A DNA stretch of 5,799 nucleotides from Candidatus Eiseniibacteriota bacterium (GTDB lineage: Bacteria > Joyebacterota > Joyebacteria > Joyebacterales > Joyebacteraceae), in the NCBI GenBank assembly GCA_030639555.1, contig DAOWCM010000144.1, positions 1 through 5,799 on the forward strand. The letters run 5' to 3'. Made by a program: the position numbers and the translations under genes. The notes beneath the pieces are model-generated. The model ran no database searches, was not told where the DNA came from, and saw only the letters and a list, made by a program, of their open reading frames with translations. This document shows positions 1 to 5,799 of the stretch, in pieces (the stretch's first letter is position 1; each line of letters begins with the position of its first letter).

Positions 1-77
1 ACCGACCGGCACGACGCGTCGTACTCCTTGGCGGAGGAGCTGAGAGAGCAGCCCGGGTAGTAGCTGTATCGCTTCAT
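1..77 (-). CDS. hdrB: Heterodisulfide reductase subunit B (HdrB2), N-terminal fragment cut by the window edge
   Basis: Only the first 25 codons plus two bases lie in the window; the gene continues past position 1. The translation begins MKRYSYYPGCSLSSSAKEYD and then ASCRSV. The YYPGC motif at residues 6-10 is the opening of the first CCG domain of HdrB, and Cys10 would be the first ligand of a noncubane [4Fe-4S] cluster. The start is the ATG at 77-75, which overlaps the hdrC2 stop codon as ATGA, the same coupling seen at most junctions here. It resembles the HdrB1 N-terminus (MKTYYYPGCTL) but is not identical, so it is a second, divergent hdrB. HdrB is the catalytic subunit that receives electrons from HdrC. 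A CCG protein of another class, such as an HdrD-like or glycolate-oxidase-type iron-sulfur subunit, cannot be excluded from 25 residues, but the hdrC-hdrB context strongly favours HdrB. Confidence 0.85.
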   Translation of the reverse strand, partial: MKRYSYYPGCSLSSSAKEYDASCRS

Positions 78-655
78 CGTTTGCCTGCCCTCTTGCGGAA
101 GATGGACCTGACCTCCGGGATGCCGCCGGTGAGGTGGGGGACGAGCGGGATCTTGCCCTTCTTGAACATCGTAATGCCGAGCCCCACGTCCTTGAGGAGC
201 TTCCGCGTGGCCATCTTCAAGGCGCCTATCAGCAGCAGCTCGTGCGAGCGCCCCAGGTAGCGGATCTGCTTGAGGAACAGCCGGTGGAAGATGCGGATGT
301 CCTTTGCCTCTCCGGCGATGTCCCGCTTGTCTGACGTCAGGGCTCTGAACCGGTCTATCACCTCGTTCGTCGAGATCTCGTTGGGGCATCTCGCGCCGCA
401 CGTCGCGCAGCCCACGCAGAACCACAGCAGCGGGTCCTTCAGCGCCTCGTCGACGAGGCCGAGCGTGAGCAGCCTCAGGAAGTGGCTGGGAGTCGTGCCC
501 GCCGCGGACGCGACCGGGCACCCGCCGCCACAGCGCTGGCACTGGTAGCACGCGTAGACGGCCTGCCCGCTCTCCTCGATCACGCGGGTGCAGAACTCAC
601 CGTCGCGCGCTCGAGACGCGACCACGTCGATGCGCGATGTCACCGCATTGGTCAT
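74..655 (-). CDS. hdrC: Heterodisulfide reductase subunit C (HdrC2), two-cluster iron-sulfur electron carrier
   Basis: This 193-residue protein is about the usual size for HdrC. It carries two CxxCxxCxxxCP motifs: Cys36, 39, 42, 46 and Cys80, 83, 86, 90, each expected to bind a [4Fe-4S] cluster. In the family these pass electrons from HdrA to HdrB in the cytoplasm, and I see no membrane segment or signal peptide. The C-terminal third is basic and helical, ending in a KIPLVPH...IPEVRSIF segment that differs from the tail of HdrC1. The start chosen is the ATG at 655-653. It overlaps the hdrA2 stop as ATGA and follows a good Shine-Dalgarno (GGGAGAG) with an 8-base gap. A longer in-frame ORF from 760 would add 35 residues that overlap the conserved end of hdrA2 and look like shadow translation, so I rejected it. 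The next gene, hdrB2, overlaps its stop by 4 bp. Confidence 0.93.
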   Translation of the reverse strand: MTNAVTSRIDVVASRARDGEFCTRVIEESGQAVYACYQCQRCGGGCPVASAAGTTPSHFLRLLTLGLVDEALKDPLLWFCVGCATCGARCPNEISTNEVIDRFRALTSDKRDIAGEAKDIRIFHRLFLKQIRYLGRSHELLLIGALKMATRKLLKDVGLGITMFKKGKIPLVPHLTGGIPEVRSIFRKRAGKR

Positions 656-2604
656 TCCGCCAGCTCTCCCAGCATGGTTCCTATCTGACGCGAGGTCAGG
701 TTCTTGAGCTCGCACGCCTTGTTCAAGCAAGCCGCCACGCACGCGCCGCACCCCTCGCACAGGTTTTCGTCAACCTCGGCGACGTTACGTTCCTCATCCA
801 GTGTGCGGGCATCGTAGGGGCAGGCCGTCACGCACATCCCGCACGCGGCGCACAGCTCCTCGTTCACCATCGCGATCTGTGCCTCGGTCGCGAGCTTCTT
901 GGAGGAAAGGAGGCCCAAGGCCTTCGATGCCGCGCACCCAGCCTGGGCCACGGCGTCGGGGATGTCCTTCGGCGCCTGGCCGCAGCCGCAAAGGAAGATC
1001 CCCCGCGTCTGGGTCTCGACCGGTCTCAGCTTCACGTGCGCCTCGGCAAAGAACCCGCTGTCGCTCAGCGGCAGGTTCAGCCTCTCCGCGATCTCTGCTG
1101 CTCCGGCGTTCGGCACGACGGCCGTTGCCAGCACAACCATGTCGGCAGGGATCTCGATCGCCTTGCCCGAGAGCGTGTCAACGCCTGACACCATGACCTT
1201 GCCGTCGCTCTTATACAGCCGTGACACGCGTCCTCTGAGGTAGACGGTGTTCGTCTCCTCGATTCCCCGCTGGATGAATTCCTCGTAGCCCTTCCCACCG
1301 GCGCGGATGTCCATGTAGAAAATGTAGGCCTGACCGTCGTGGACCTTGTGTTTGTAGAGCATTGCCTGCTTGCCCGTGTACATGCAGCAGATCTTCGAGC
1401 AGTACGCGACTCCCTTCTCGGGGTCCCTCGAACCGCAGCACTGGATGAAGACGACCTGCTTTGGCTCCGCTCCGTCTGAGGGGCGCTGTATCCGCCCCTG
1501 AGTCGGACCGCTCGCCGAGCACAGTCGCTCGAACTGGAGACCGTCGATGACGTCCGGTATGTCCCCGCCGCCCAACTCCGGGAAGTTGCTCTTCTCGTAC
1601 AGGTCGTATCCCGTGGCGACGACGATTGCGCCGACGTCTAACTCCTCGAACTGGTCCTCCTGCTCGTAGTCAACCGCGCCGATCTCACAAACCTTCTGGC
1701 ACACACCGCACTTGCCGCTGGTCAGGTAGATACAGTGCTCCGCATCGATGACCGGCTGGTTTGGCACGGCCTGGGGCGAGTTGACGTAGATGGCCTTGCG
1801 CTCGTCCAGCCCACGGTTGAACTCGGAGGTTGTCTTCGCCGGGCACTTCTCGATACAAAGACCGCACCCGGTGCACGTGTCCCGGTCCACATAGGCCGCC
1901 ATCTTCCGGATCTTAACGTGGAAGTTGCCGACGCTCCCCTTCACCTCCTCCACGCGCGAATACGTCATGAGCCTGATGCCCTCGTGCTGCGCGACCTCCA
2001 CCATTCTCGGCGTCATGATGCACTGCGAACAGTCGAGCGTGGGGAATGTCTCGGAGAGCTGGGCCATGTGCCCGCCGATCGATGGCTCCTTCTCGAGGAG
2101 GACGACCTCGCATCCGCCGTTCGCGATGTCGAGCGCCGCCTGCATCCCACTGATGCCGGCCCCGATGACCAGGGCCCGCTGGACGACCGAGGTGCTCCCC
2201 GGTACGAGCGACTCGTTCTGCTTGGTCTTCTCGACCATGGCCGCGATCAGGCGAATCGCCTTGTCGGTCGCGGCCTCCTCGTCGGTCCGATGAACCCACG
2301 AGCACTGCTCCCGCACGTTTGTGATCTCGAGCTGGTACTGGTTCAGGCCGGCCCGCTCCGCCGCCTTTCTGAATGTGCCCTCGTGCATTGCCGGTGAGCA
2401 CGCGGCCACCACCACGCCGTCCAGTTCCTTCTCCTTGATGGCCTTCTCGATCATGTCCTGCCCGGGCTGAGAGCAGAAGTACTTGTAGTACTCCGCGTGC
2501 ACGACGCCCGGGATCTCGGCCGCTTCCTTCAGGACGCGGTCCATGTCGAGCACACCGGCGATGTTAGAGCCGCACCAGCAGCAGAATACACCTATCCTTC
2601 TCAT
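652..2604 (-). CDS. hdrA: Heterodisulfide reductase subunit A (HdrA2), flavin and iron-sulfur core subunit, second paralogue
   Basis: This 650-residue protein is full length for HdrA. Domains in order: the N-terminal HdrA domain (about 1-135) with FCCWCG at 7-12, Cys44, CSPAMHE at 69-75 and Cys101; a thioredoxin-reductase-like FAD domain starting with GAGISG at 148-153; the HdrA-typical DCSQC at 191-195; an inserted ferredoxin domain with Cys244, 247, 250, 254, 291, 299, 302, 306; a central Cys block (389, 390, 402, 406, 407); the conserved PKDIPDA segment near 545; and a C-terminal two-cluster ferredoxin domain (Cys585, 588, 591, 595 and 616, 619, 622, 626). In the family HdrA takes in electrons, bifurcates or confurcates them at FAD, and links to ferredoxin and to HdrC-HdrB. 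The start overlaps the hdrA1 stop as ATGA (2601-2604), with a weak GGGAAGG upstream at 2609-2615. It matches HdrA1 at 83 of the first 100 residues but is much more divergent in the middle. It departs from HdrA1 in cysteine placement at 389-390 and 539-541. Confidence 0.97.
   Translation of the reverse strand: MRRIGVFCCWCGSNIAGVLDMDRVLKEAAEIPGVVHAEYYKYFCSQPGQDMIEKAIKEKELDGVVVAACSPAMHEGTFRKAAERAGLNQYQLEITNVREQCSWVHRTDEEAATDKAIRLIAAMVEKTKQNESLVPGSTSVVQRALVIGAGISGMQAALDIANGGCEVVLLEKEPSIGGHMAQLSETFPTLDCSQCIMTPRMVEVAQHEGIRLMTYSRVEEVKGSVGNFHVKIRKMAAYVDRDTCTGCGLCIEKCPAKTTSEFNRGLDERKAIYVNSPQAVPNQPVIDAEHCIYLTSGKCGVCQKVCEIGAVDYEQEDQFEELDVGAIVVATGYDLYEKSNFPELGGGDIPDVIDGLQFERLCSASGPTQGRIQRPSDGAEPKQVVFIQCCGSRDPEKGVAYCSKICCMYTGKQAMLYKHKVHDGQAYIFYMDIRAGGKGYEEFIQRGIEETNTVYLRGRVSRLYKSDGKVMVSGVDTLSGKAIEIPADMVVLATAVVPNAGAAEIAERLNLPLSDSGFFAEAHVKLRPVETQTRGIFLCGCGQAPKDIPDAVAQAGCAASKALGLLSSKKLATEAQIAMVNEELCAACGMCVTACPYDARTLDEERNVAEVDENLCEGCGACVAACLNKACELKNLTSRQIGTMLGELAE
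664..670 (-). promoter_or_regulatory. Ribosome binding site of hdrC2
   Basis: On the minus strand the bases read GGGAGAG, ending 8 bases before the ATG at 655. It lies inside the last codons of hdrA2 and supports the short hdrC2 start over the one 105 bases upstream. Confidence 0.7.
2333..2365. repeat. Copy in hdrA2 of a 33-bp exact direct repeat shared with hdrA1
   Basis: This tract is identical to 4330-4362 and starts TGGTACTGGTTCAGG on the plus strand. It encodes the same part of the N-terminal domain (around AERAGLNQYQ) in both hdrA paralogues. A second exact match of 29 bp lies at 2471-2499 and 4468-4496. Both pairs are offset by exactly 1,997 bp, the distance between the two start codons, so they are remnants of the gene duplication and not an independent repeat family. 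Confidence 0.85.
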
Positions 2605-4601
2605 CCGGCCTTCCCATCAAGGATGCTGCCTTCGCGTTCGGCAGCGCCAAACGGCCTCGTCGGACCAAGCGCCGATATCATCTCTCCAACCTGTCTCGAA
2701 GTGAGGTTTCGGAGTTCACAGGCCTTGTTCAGGCACGCCGTCACACAGGTGCCGCACCCCTGGCAGAGATGCTCCTCGACTTCGGCGACGTTGCGCTCGA
2801 GATCGAGAGTCCTGGCTTGGTAGGGGCATGCATCCACACACATTCCACACGCGACGCACCGCTCCTCGTCCACGACAGCTACCTGCGCATCCGAGGCGAG
2901 CCACCCCGCGCCCAGCAGACTGAGCACCTTGGACGCCGCGCAACCTGCCTGCGCGATGGCGTCGGGGATGTCCTTGGGACCCTGGCAGCATCCGGCAAGG
3001 AAGACCCCGCCGGTGGCCGTCTCCACGGGATAGAGCTTCGGGTGCGCCTCTCGGAGGAACCCGTCCGGCGAGTGCGACAGCCTGAGGAGTTTCGCTATCG
3101 CGTCCGTCTCCGGGCGCGGCACCAGCCCTGCAGCCAGGACGACCAGGTCCGCCTCCAGTTCCATGGGCTCACCAAGAAGTGTGTCCTCCGCTCTGACCAC
3201 CGCCCTGTCCCCGCGACGGTAGATCTCCGACACGCTGCCGCGACGGTAGATGACGCCCTCTTTCCGGACGCGGTCGTAGAACTCCTCGAAGCCCTTGCCG
3301 AAGGCCCTGATGTCCATATAGAACACGGTGACGGTTGCGCTCGGAATCTTCTTCTTCGCGAGATAGGCCTGCTTGGCCGTGGACATGCAGCAGATCCTCG
3401 AGCAGTGCTCGTTGCCCACCGTCTCGTCCCGCGACCCCACGCACTGAATGAAGACGATGTCGCTGGGTATCTTTCCGCCCATCTCCAGCTTCCCCTGCGT
3501 CGGTCCCGAGGCGGAACACAGTCTCTCCATCTCGAGTCCCGTTATGACGTTGTCGTAACGCTCGTAACCGAGCTCGGGCTTGAGGCTGGCGTCGAACTCC
3601 TCGTAGCCCGTCGCCACCACGACCGCGCCGACGTCCACCTCGACCAGCTGGTCCACCTGCTCATAATCGACCGCGCCGATGTCGCACACCTTCTTGCAGA
3701 TGCCGCACTTCCCTTCCGAGAGGTAGAGGCAGTGCTCGGCGTCGATGACCGGAGCGTTCGGGACCGCCTGAGGCGACGTGACGTAGATTGCCTTCCGGGC
3801 GTCCAGGCTGCAGTTGAACTCGGACGTCGTGGTGACCGGGCACTTCTCGACGCACAGTCCGCAGGCCGTGCACAGCTCCCGGTCCACGTACGCCGCTCTC
3901 AGCCGGATCGTCGCGTGGAAGTTCCCGATGCTCCCCGAGATGTCCTCCAGAGTGGCGTAGGTCATCAGCCGTACCTTCTCGTGCTGCGCCACCTCCACCA
4001 TCTTGGGCGTCATGATGCACTGTGAGCAGTCGAGCGTGGGGAAGGTCTCGGACAACTGGGCCATGTGGCCTCCGATCGAGGGTTCCTTCTCCACGAGAAT
4101 CACCTCATGGCCGCTGTTCGCGATGTCGATCGCCGCCTGGATCCCGCTGATGCCCGCCCCGATAACGAGGGCTCTGGGAACCACGGGGATGCTCACGGGG
4201 AGCAGCGGCTCGTTCCGTTTGGCCTTCTCCACCGACGCGGCGATGATGCTGATGGCCTTGTCGGTCGCGGCCTCGTGCTCCATCTGGTGGACCCACGAGC
4301 ACTGCTCCCTGACGTTCGCTATCTCCACTTGGTACTGGTTCAGGCCGGCCCGCTCCGCCGCCCTCCTGAACGTGCCCTCGTGCATGCTGGGAGAACAGGC
4401 CGCCACAACGACACCGGTCAGCTCGTTCTCCTTGATGGCCTTCTCGACCATCTCCTGCCCCTGCTGCGAGCAGAAGTACTTGTAGTACTCCGCGTGGACC
4501 ACGCCGGGCAGCCTGGCGACCTCCTCCAGCGTCCGGTCAAGGTCGAGCACGCCGGCGATGTTGGTGCCGCACCAGCAGCAGAATACTCCTATCCTATTCA
4601 T
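2601..4601 (-). CDS. hdrA: Heterodisulfide reductase subunit A (HdrA1), flavin and iron-sulfur core subunit, first paralogue
   Basis: This 666-residue HdrA has every expected block. The N-terminal domain shows FCCWCG (7-12), Cys44, CSPSMHE (69-75) and Cys101. The FAD-binding GAGISG is at 148-153, with an acidic residue (Glu171) at the end of the second strand. DCSQC follows at 191-195; some methanogen HdrAs carry selenocysteine in this region, but here both positions are ordinary TGC/TGT cysteine codons. The inserted ferredoxin domain has Cys244, 247, 250, 254, 291, 299, 302, 306. The central block has Cys387, 400, 404, 405, followed by FYMDIRAFGKG. GCCQGPKDIPD is at 537-547, and the C-terminal ferredoxin pair has Cys582, 585, 588, 592 and 613, 616, 619, 623. 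The full N-terminal and C-terminal domains separate it from QmoA and sHdrA. It overlaps hdrB1 by 8 bp and hdrA2 by 4 bp; the only Shine-Dalgarno-like sequence is weak, so translation may depend on coupling to hdrB1. A tail of about 19 residues (TRPFGAAEREG...) extends beyond the end of HdrA2. Confidence 0.97.
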   Translation of the reverse strand: MNRIGVFCCWCGTNIAGVLDLDRTLEEVARLPGVVHAEYYKYFCSQQGQEMVEKAIKENELTGVVVAACSPSMHEGTFRRAAERAGLNQYQVEIANVREQCSWVHQMEHEAATDKAISIIAASVEKAKRNEPLLPVSIPVVPRALVIGAGISGIQAAIDIANSGHEVILVEKEPSIGGHMAQLSETFPTLDCSQCIMTPKMVEVAQHEKVRLMTYATLEDISGSIGNFHATIRLRAAYVDRELCTACGLCVEKCPVTTTSEFNCSLDARKAIYVTSPQAVPNAPVIDAEHCLYLSEGKCGICKKVCDIGAVDYEQVDQLVEVDVGAVVVATGYEEFDASLKPELGYERYDNVITGLEMERLCSASGPTQGKLEMGGKIPSDIVFIQCVGSRDETVGNEHCSRICCMSTAKQAYLAKKKIPSATVTVFYMDIRAFGKGFEEFYDRVRKEGVIYRRGSVSEIYRRGDRAVVRAEDTLLGEPMELEADLVVLAAGLVPRPETDAIAKLLRLSHSPDGFLREAHPKLYPVETATGGVFLAGCCQGPKDIPDAIAQAGCAASKVLSLLGAGWLASDAQVAVVDEERCVACGMCVDACPYQARTLDLERNVAEVEEHLCQGCGTCVTACLNKACELRNLTSRQVGEMISALGPTRPFGAAEREGSILDGKAG
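4330..4362. repeat. Copy in hdrA1 of the 33-bp exact direct repeat shared with hdrA2
   Basis: Partner of 2333-2365, in the same orientation and coding for the same residues of the HdrA N-terminal domain. Long exact tracts like this could act as sites of recombination between the two neighbouring hdrA genes, which is an inference. Confidence 0.85.
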
Positions 4602-5508
4602 CTGGCTCGTCCGCGGGCTCTCGCGCGTCCCGCTCCGGTTCCTCAGGGGGCCTCTCGAGCACGCACGCCCTCACCAGTTCACCCACCCCGGTCTGATGCT
4701 GTTCGAGGCCGCAGAGCTCGGGGTCCGCCCCGAGCGCGAGCGCCAGGAGCTCCGTGAAGTAGAAGACATGGATCTCGTCTCTGGCTATGAGCTCTCCGCC
4801 GAAGAACTCGAAGTTGAAGTTGCACATCGGGCAGCTTGTGACTATGGCGTTGGCCCCCGACTCGACCGCGGATGCGAGTATCCGCTCGACCGTCGTGCGG
4901 GTGAGGTCTTCGTCCTTCAGTGAGAGATACGACCCGCAGCACTCCAAGCGGTGAGGGTACTCAACGATCTCGGCGCCGACGGCATCGAGGAACTCCTCTA
5001 TCACCGAGGGGCTTTCCGGATCCTCGAATCCGATCTCGTCCATCGGACGAAGGAGAAGGCAGCCGTAGAACGGCGCGACCTTGAGCCCGCTCAGGGGACG
5101 CTTCACCTTCTCCTTCAGAGCCTCGAATCCCACCTCGTTCTTGAGAATCTCGAAGAGATGGAGGATCTCGACACTGCCGTCGTACTCGCTTTCCATGAAG
5201 TCGTTTATGGTCTCGTGTTTGTCCGGCTCGGCGCAGAAGGCGTGGTTCGCGCGCTTGAGAGAGTTGTAGCAGAACACGCAGAGCGTCATCACGCGCCCGC
5301 CGCCCTTGTGCACCTCCGCCAGGTTGCGGATAGGCGCGAGGTGCTGCATCAGGTTCGTCCGATCGAGCTTGAAGGCGGAGCCGCAGCAGACCCACTTCTC
5401 CATCTCGGTAAGCTCGATGCCGAGCAGCTCGCAGGACGTTCGAGCGGACGTGTCGAAGTCGCGCGCCTTGTCGGGCAGAGTGCATCCGGGGTAGTAGTAG
5501 GTCTTCAT
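4594..5508 (-). CDS. hdrB: Heterodisulfide reductase subunit B (HdrB1), catalytic CCG-domain subunit
   Basis: This 304-residue protein has two complete CCG domains. The first uses Cys9, the pair Cys41-Cys42 followed by Gly, and Cys77/Cys80; the second uses Cys150, the pair Cys190-Cys191 followed by Gly, and Cys226/Cys229. The spacings (31 then 34 residues; 39 then 34 residues) fit the CXnCCGXnCXXC pattern that binds noncubane [4Fe-4S] clusters, where HdrB reduces a disulfide substrate. No signal peptide or membrane segment is seen. The start is the ATG at 5508-5506. It overlaps the hdrC1 stop as ATGA, sits 8 bases after GAGGAAG, and gives the classic MKTYYYPGC beginning. An in-frame ATG at 5751 would add 81 residues antagonistic to hdrC1 coding and is rejected. 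The last 21 residues form an unusual Pro/Glu/Asp/Arg-rich tail whose coding end overlaps hdrA1. The natural disulfide need not be CoM-S-S-CoB; outside methanogens it is generally unknown. Confidence 0.95.
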   Translation of the reverse strand: MKTYYYPGCTLPDKARDFDTSARTSCELLGIELTEMEKWVCCGSAFKLDRTNLMQHLAPIRNLAEVHKGGGRVMTLCVFCYNSLKRANHAFCAEPDKHETINDFMESEYDGSVEILHLFEILKNEVGFEALKEKVKRPLSGLKVAPFYGCLLLRPMDEIGFEDPESPSVIEEFLDAVGAEIVEYPHRLECCGSYLSLKDEDLTRTTVERILASAVESGANAIVTSCPMCNFNFEFFGGELIARDEIHVFYFTELLALALGADPELCGLEQHQTGVGELVRACVLERPPEEPERDAREPADEPDE

Positions 5509-5799
5509 TTCGTGTACTTCCTCAGGCCGGCCACGAGCGCCTGTTGCGGAATCCTCTTCATCATCTCCTTCGGAAGCGACTCGGGCGAGACGATGTCGGG
5601 CTCCTCCCTCGGACGCAGGAACATCACTCTCAGCGCCTCCATGATCCGCGAGATGTCGATGCCCTTCGGGCAGCGCAGGTCGCAGGTGAGGCAGGCGGCG
5701 CACAGCCAGTAGGTGTTGATCTTCCTGAGCTCCTCCTCCTGTCCAAGCCACGCGAGTCGGACCACCGCGTGCGGAGCGATGTCCATGGCCGCGGCGCTC
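5505..5799 (-). CDS. hdrC: Heterodisulfide reductase subunit C (HdrC1), C-terminal part, start outside the window
   Basis: The frame is open to the right edge, giving 97 visible residues and then TGA. The visible part begins SAAAMDIAPHAVVRLAWLGQ and contains the second [4Fe-4S] motif, CAACLTCDLRCP (Cys29, 32, 35 and 39 counted from the first visible Met, encoded at 5786-5784). The first Cys motif expected in HdrC must lie upstream of this, so the visible Met is internal and not the true start. The tail ends IPQQALVAGLRKYTK, a form I associate with HdrC proteins; HdrC2 instead has a longer basic tail without this motif. The stop overlaps the hdrB1 start as ATGA. Its role is to carry electrons from HdrA to HdrB, most likely with the adjacent HdrB1 and HdrA1. 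Family assignment is secure; only its length and first cluster are unseen. Confidence 0.92.
   Translation of the reverse strand, partial: SAAAMDIAPHAVVRLAWLGQEEELRKINTYWLCAACLTCDLRCPKGIDISRIMEALRVMFLRPREEPDIVSPESLPKEMMKRIPQQALVAGLRKYTK
5517..5523 (-). promoter_or_regulatory. Ribosome binding site of hdrB1
   Basis: The minus strand reads GAGGAAG, ending 8 bases before the ATG at 5508. It is the strongest Shine-Dalgarno in the window and fixes the hdrB1 start at MKTYYYPGC. It lies within the last codons of hdrC1. Confidence 0.75.

Noticed and set aside
656..760. 35-residue N-terminal extension of HdrC2
   Set aside because: It overlaps the conserved LTSRQIG end of HdrA2, and the shorter start has a good Shine-Dalgarno and an ATGA overlap.
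1735..2397. 220-codon open frame on the plus strand
   Set aside because: Antisense shadow of hdrA2, with the same residue bias (Arg, His, Leu, Asp rich) as the shadow opposite hdrA1.
2471..2499. Palindromic AGTACT pair inside a shared 29-bp tract, as a possible binding site
   Set aside because: It encodes the conserved EYYKYFCS stretch in both hdrA genes, so codon constraint and paralogy explain it.
2769..4025. 418-codon open frame on the plus strand
   Set aside because: It lies wholly inside hdrA1 on the opposite strand. Long antisense frames are expected in GC-rich genes with G/C third positions, and its translation shows no recognisable domain while the minus strand gives an intact HdrA.
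4020..4031. Possible selenocysteine in the HdrA DCSQC motif, as in some methanogen HdrAs
   Set aside because: Both cysteines are encoded by ordinary Cys codons, and no in-frame TGA interrupts either hdrA.
652..4601. Qmo (QmoA/QmoB) or sulfur-oxidising sHdr complex
   Set aside because: Both HdrA proteins keep the full N-terminal FCCWCG domain and a C-terminal two-cluster ferredoxin domain, and HdrB is a separate soluble CCG protein. No membrane subunit, lipoate-binding protein or DsrE-like gene is present.
4951..5712. 253-codon open frame on the plus strand
   Set aside because: Antisense to hdrB1 and hdrC1, which have complete cluster motifs and proper ATGA coupling; no motif is seen in this frame.
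5509..5751. 81-residue N-terminal extension of HdrB1
   Set aside because: It is out-of-frame translation of hdrC1; the MKTYYYPGC start with GAGGAAG upstream is the family-typical one.

Overview
The window is wall-to-wall coding on the minus strand. It holds six heterodisulfide reductase (Hdr) genes in one tightly overlapping cluster, with no intergenic gap of even a few bases. In transcription order (high to low coordinates) they are hdrC1 (start cut off by the right edge), hdrB1, hdrA1, hdrA2, hdrC2 and hdrB2 (only the first 25 codons are in the window). The numbers 1 and 2 are local labels for the upstream and downstream set. Every junction overlaps: four share an ATGA and one (hdrB1/hdrA1) shares 8 bp. 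The cluster is therefore almost certainly one polycistronic unit whose promoter and terminator lie outside the window.

HdrA is the flavin-containing, iron-sulfur-rich core of cytoplasmic HdrABC complexes. HdrC is a small two-cluster electron carrier. HdrB carries two CCG domains that hold noncubane [4Fe-4S] clusters at the disulfide-reducing site. In the known complexes electrons enter at HdrA, are split (bifurcated) or merged at its FAD, and one branch runs through HdrC to HdrB. All motifs needed for this are intact in the full-length genes. The unusual point is that two complete sets are placed back to back as C-B-A then A-C-B, with two adjacent, clearly paralogous hdrA genes in the middle. 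This suggests either a duplicated complex or one complex built on an HdrA1/HdrA2 heterodimer with two different HdrBC arms.

The DNA is GC-rich, with a strong preference for G or C at third codon positions, and several starts have good Shine-Dalgarno sequences. This fits a GC-rich anaerobic bacterium (for example a sulfate reducer, syntroph or uncultured anaerobic lineage), but an archaeon cannot be excluded. No hydrogenase, formate dehydrogenase, MvhD, FrhB-like or Flx gene is visible, so the electron donor and the disulfide or other acceptor cannot be read from this window. No RNA gene, mobile element, CRISPR array, promoter or terminator was found.
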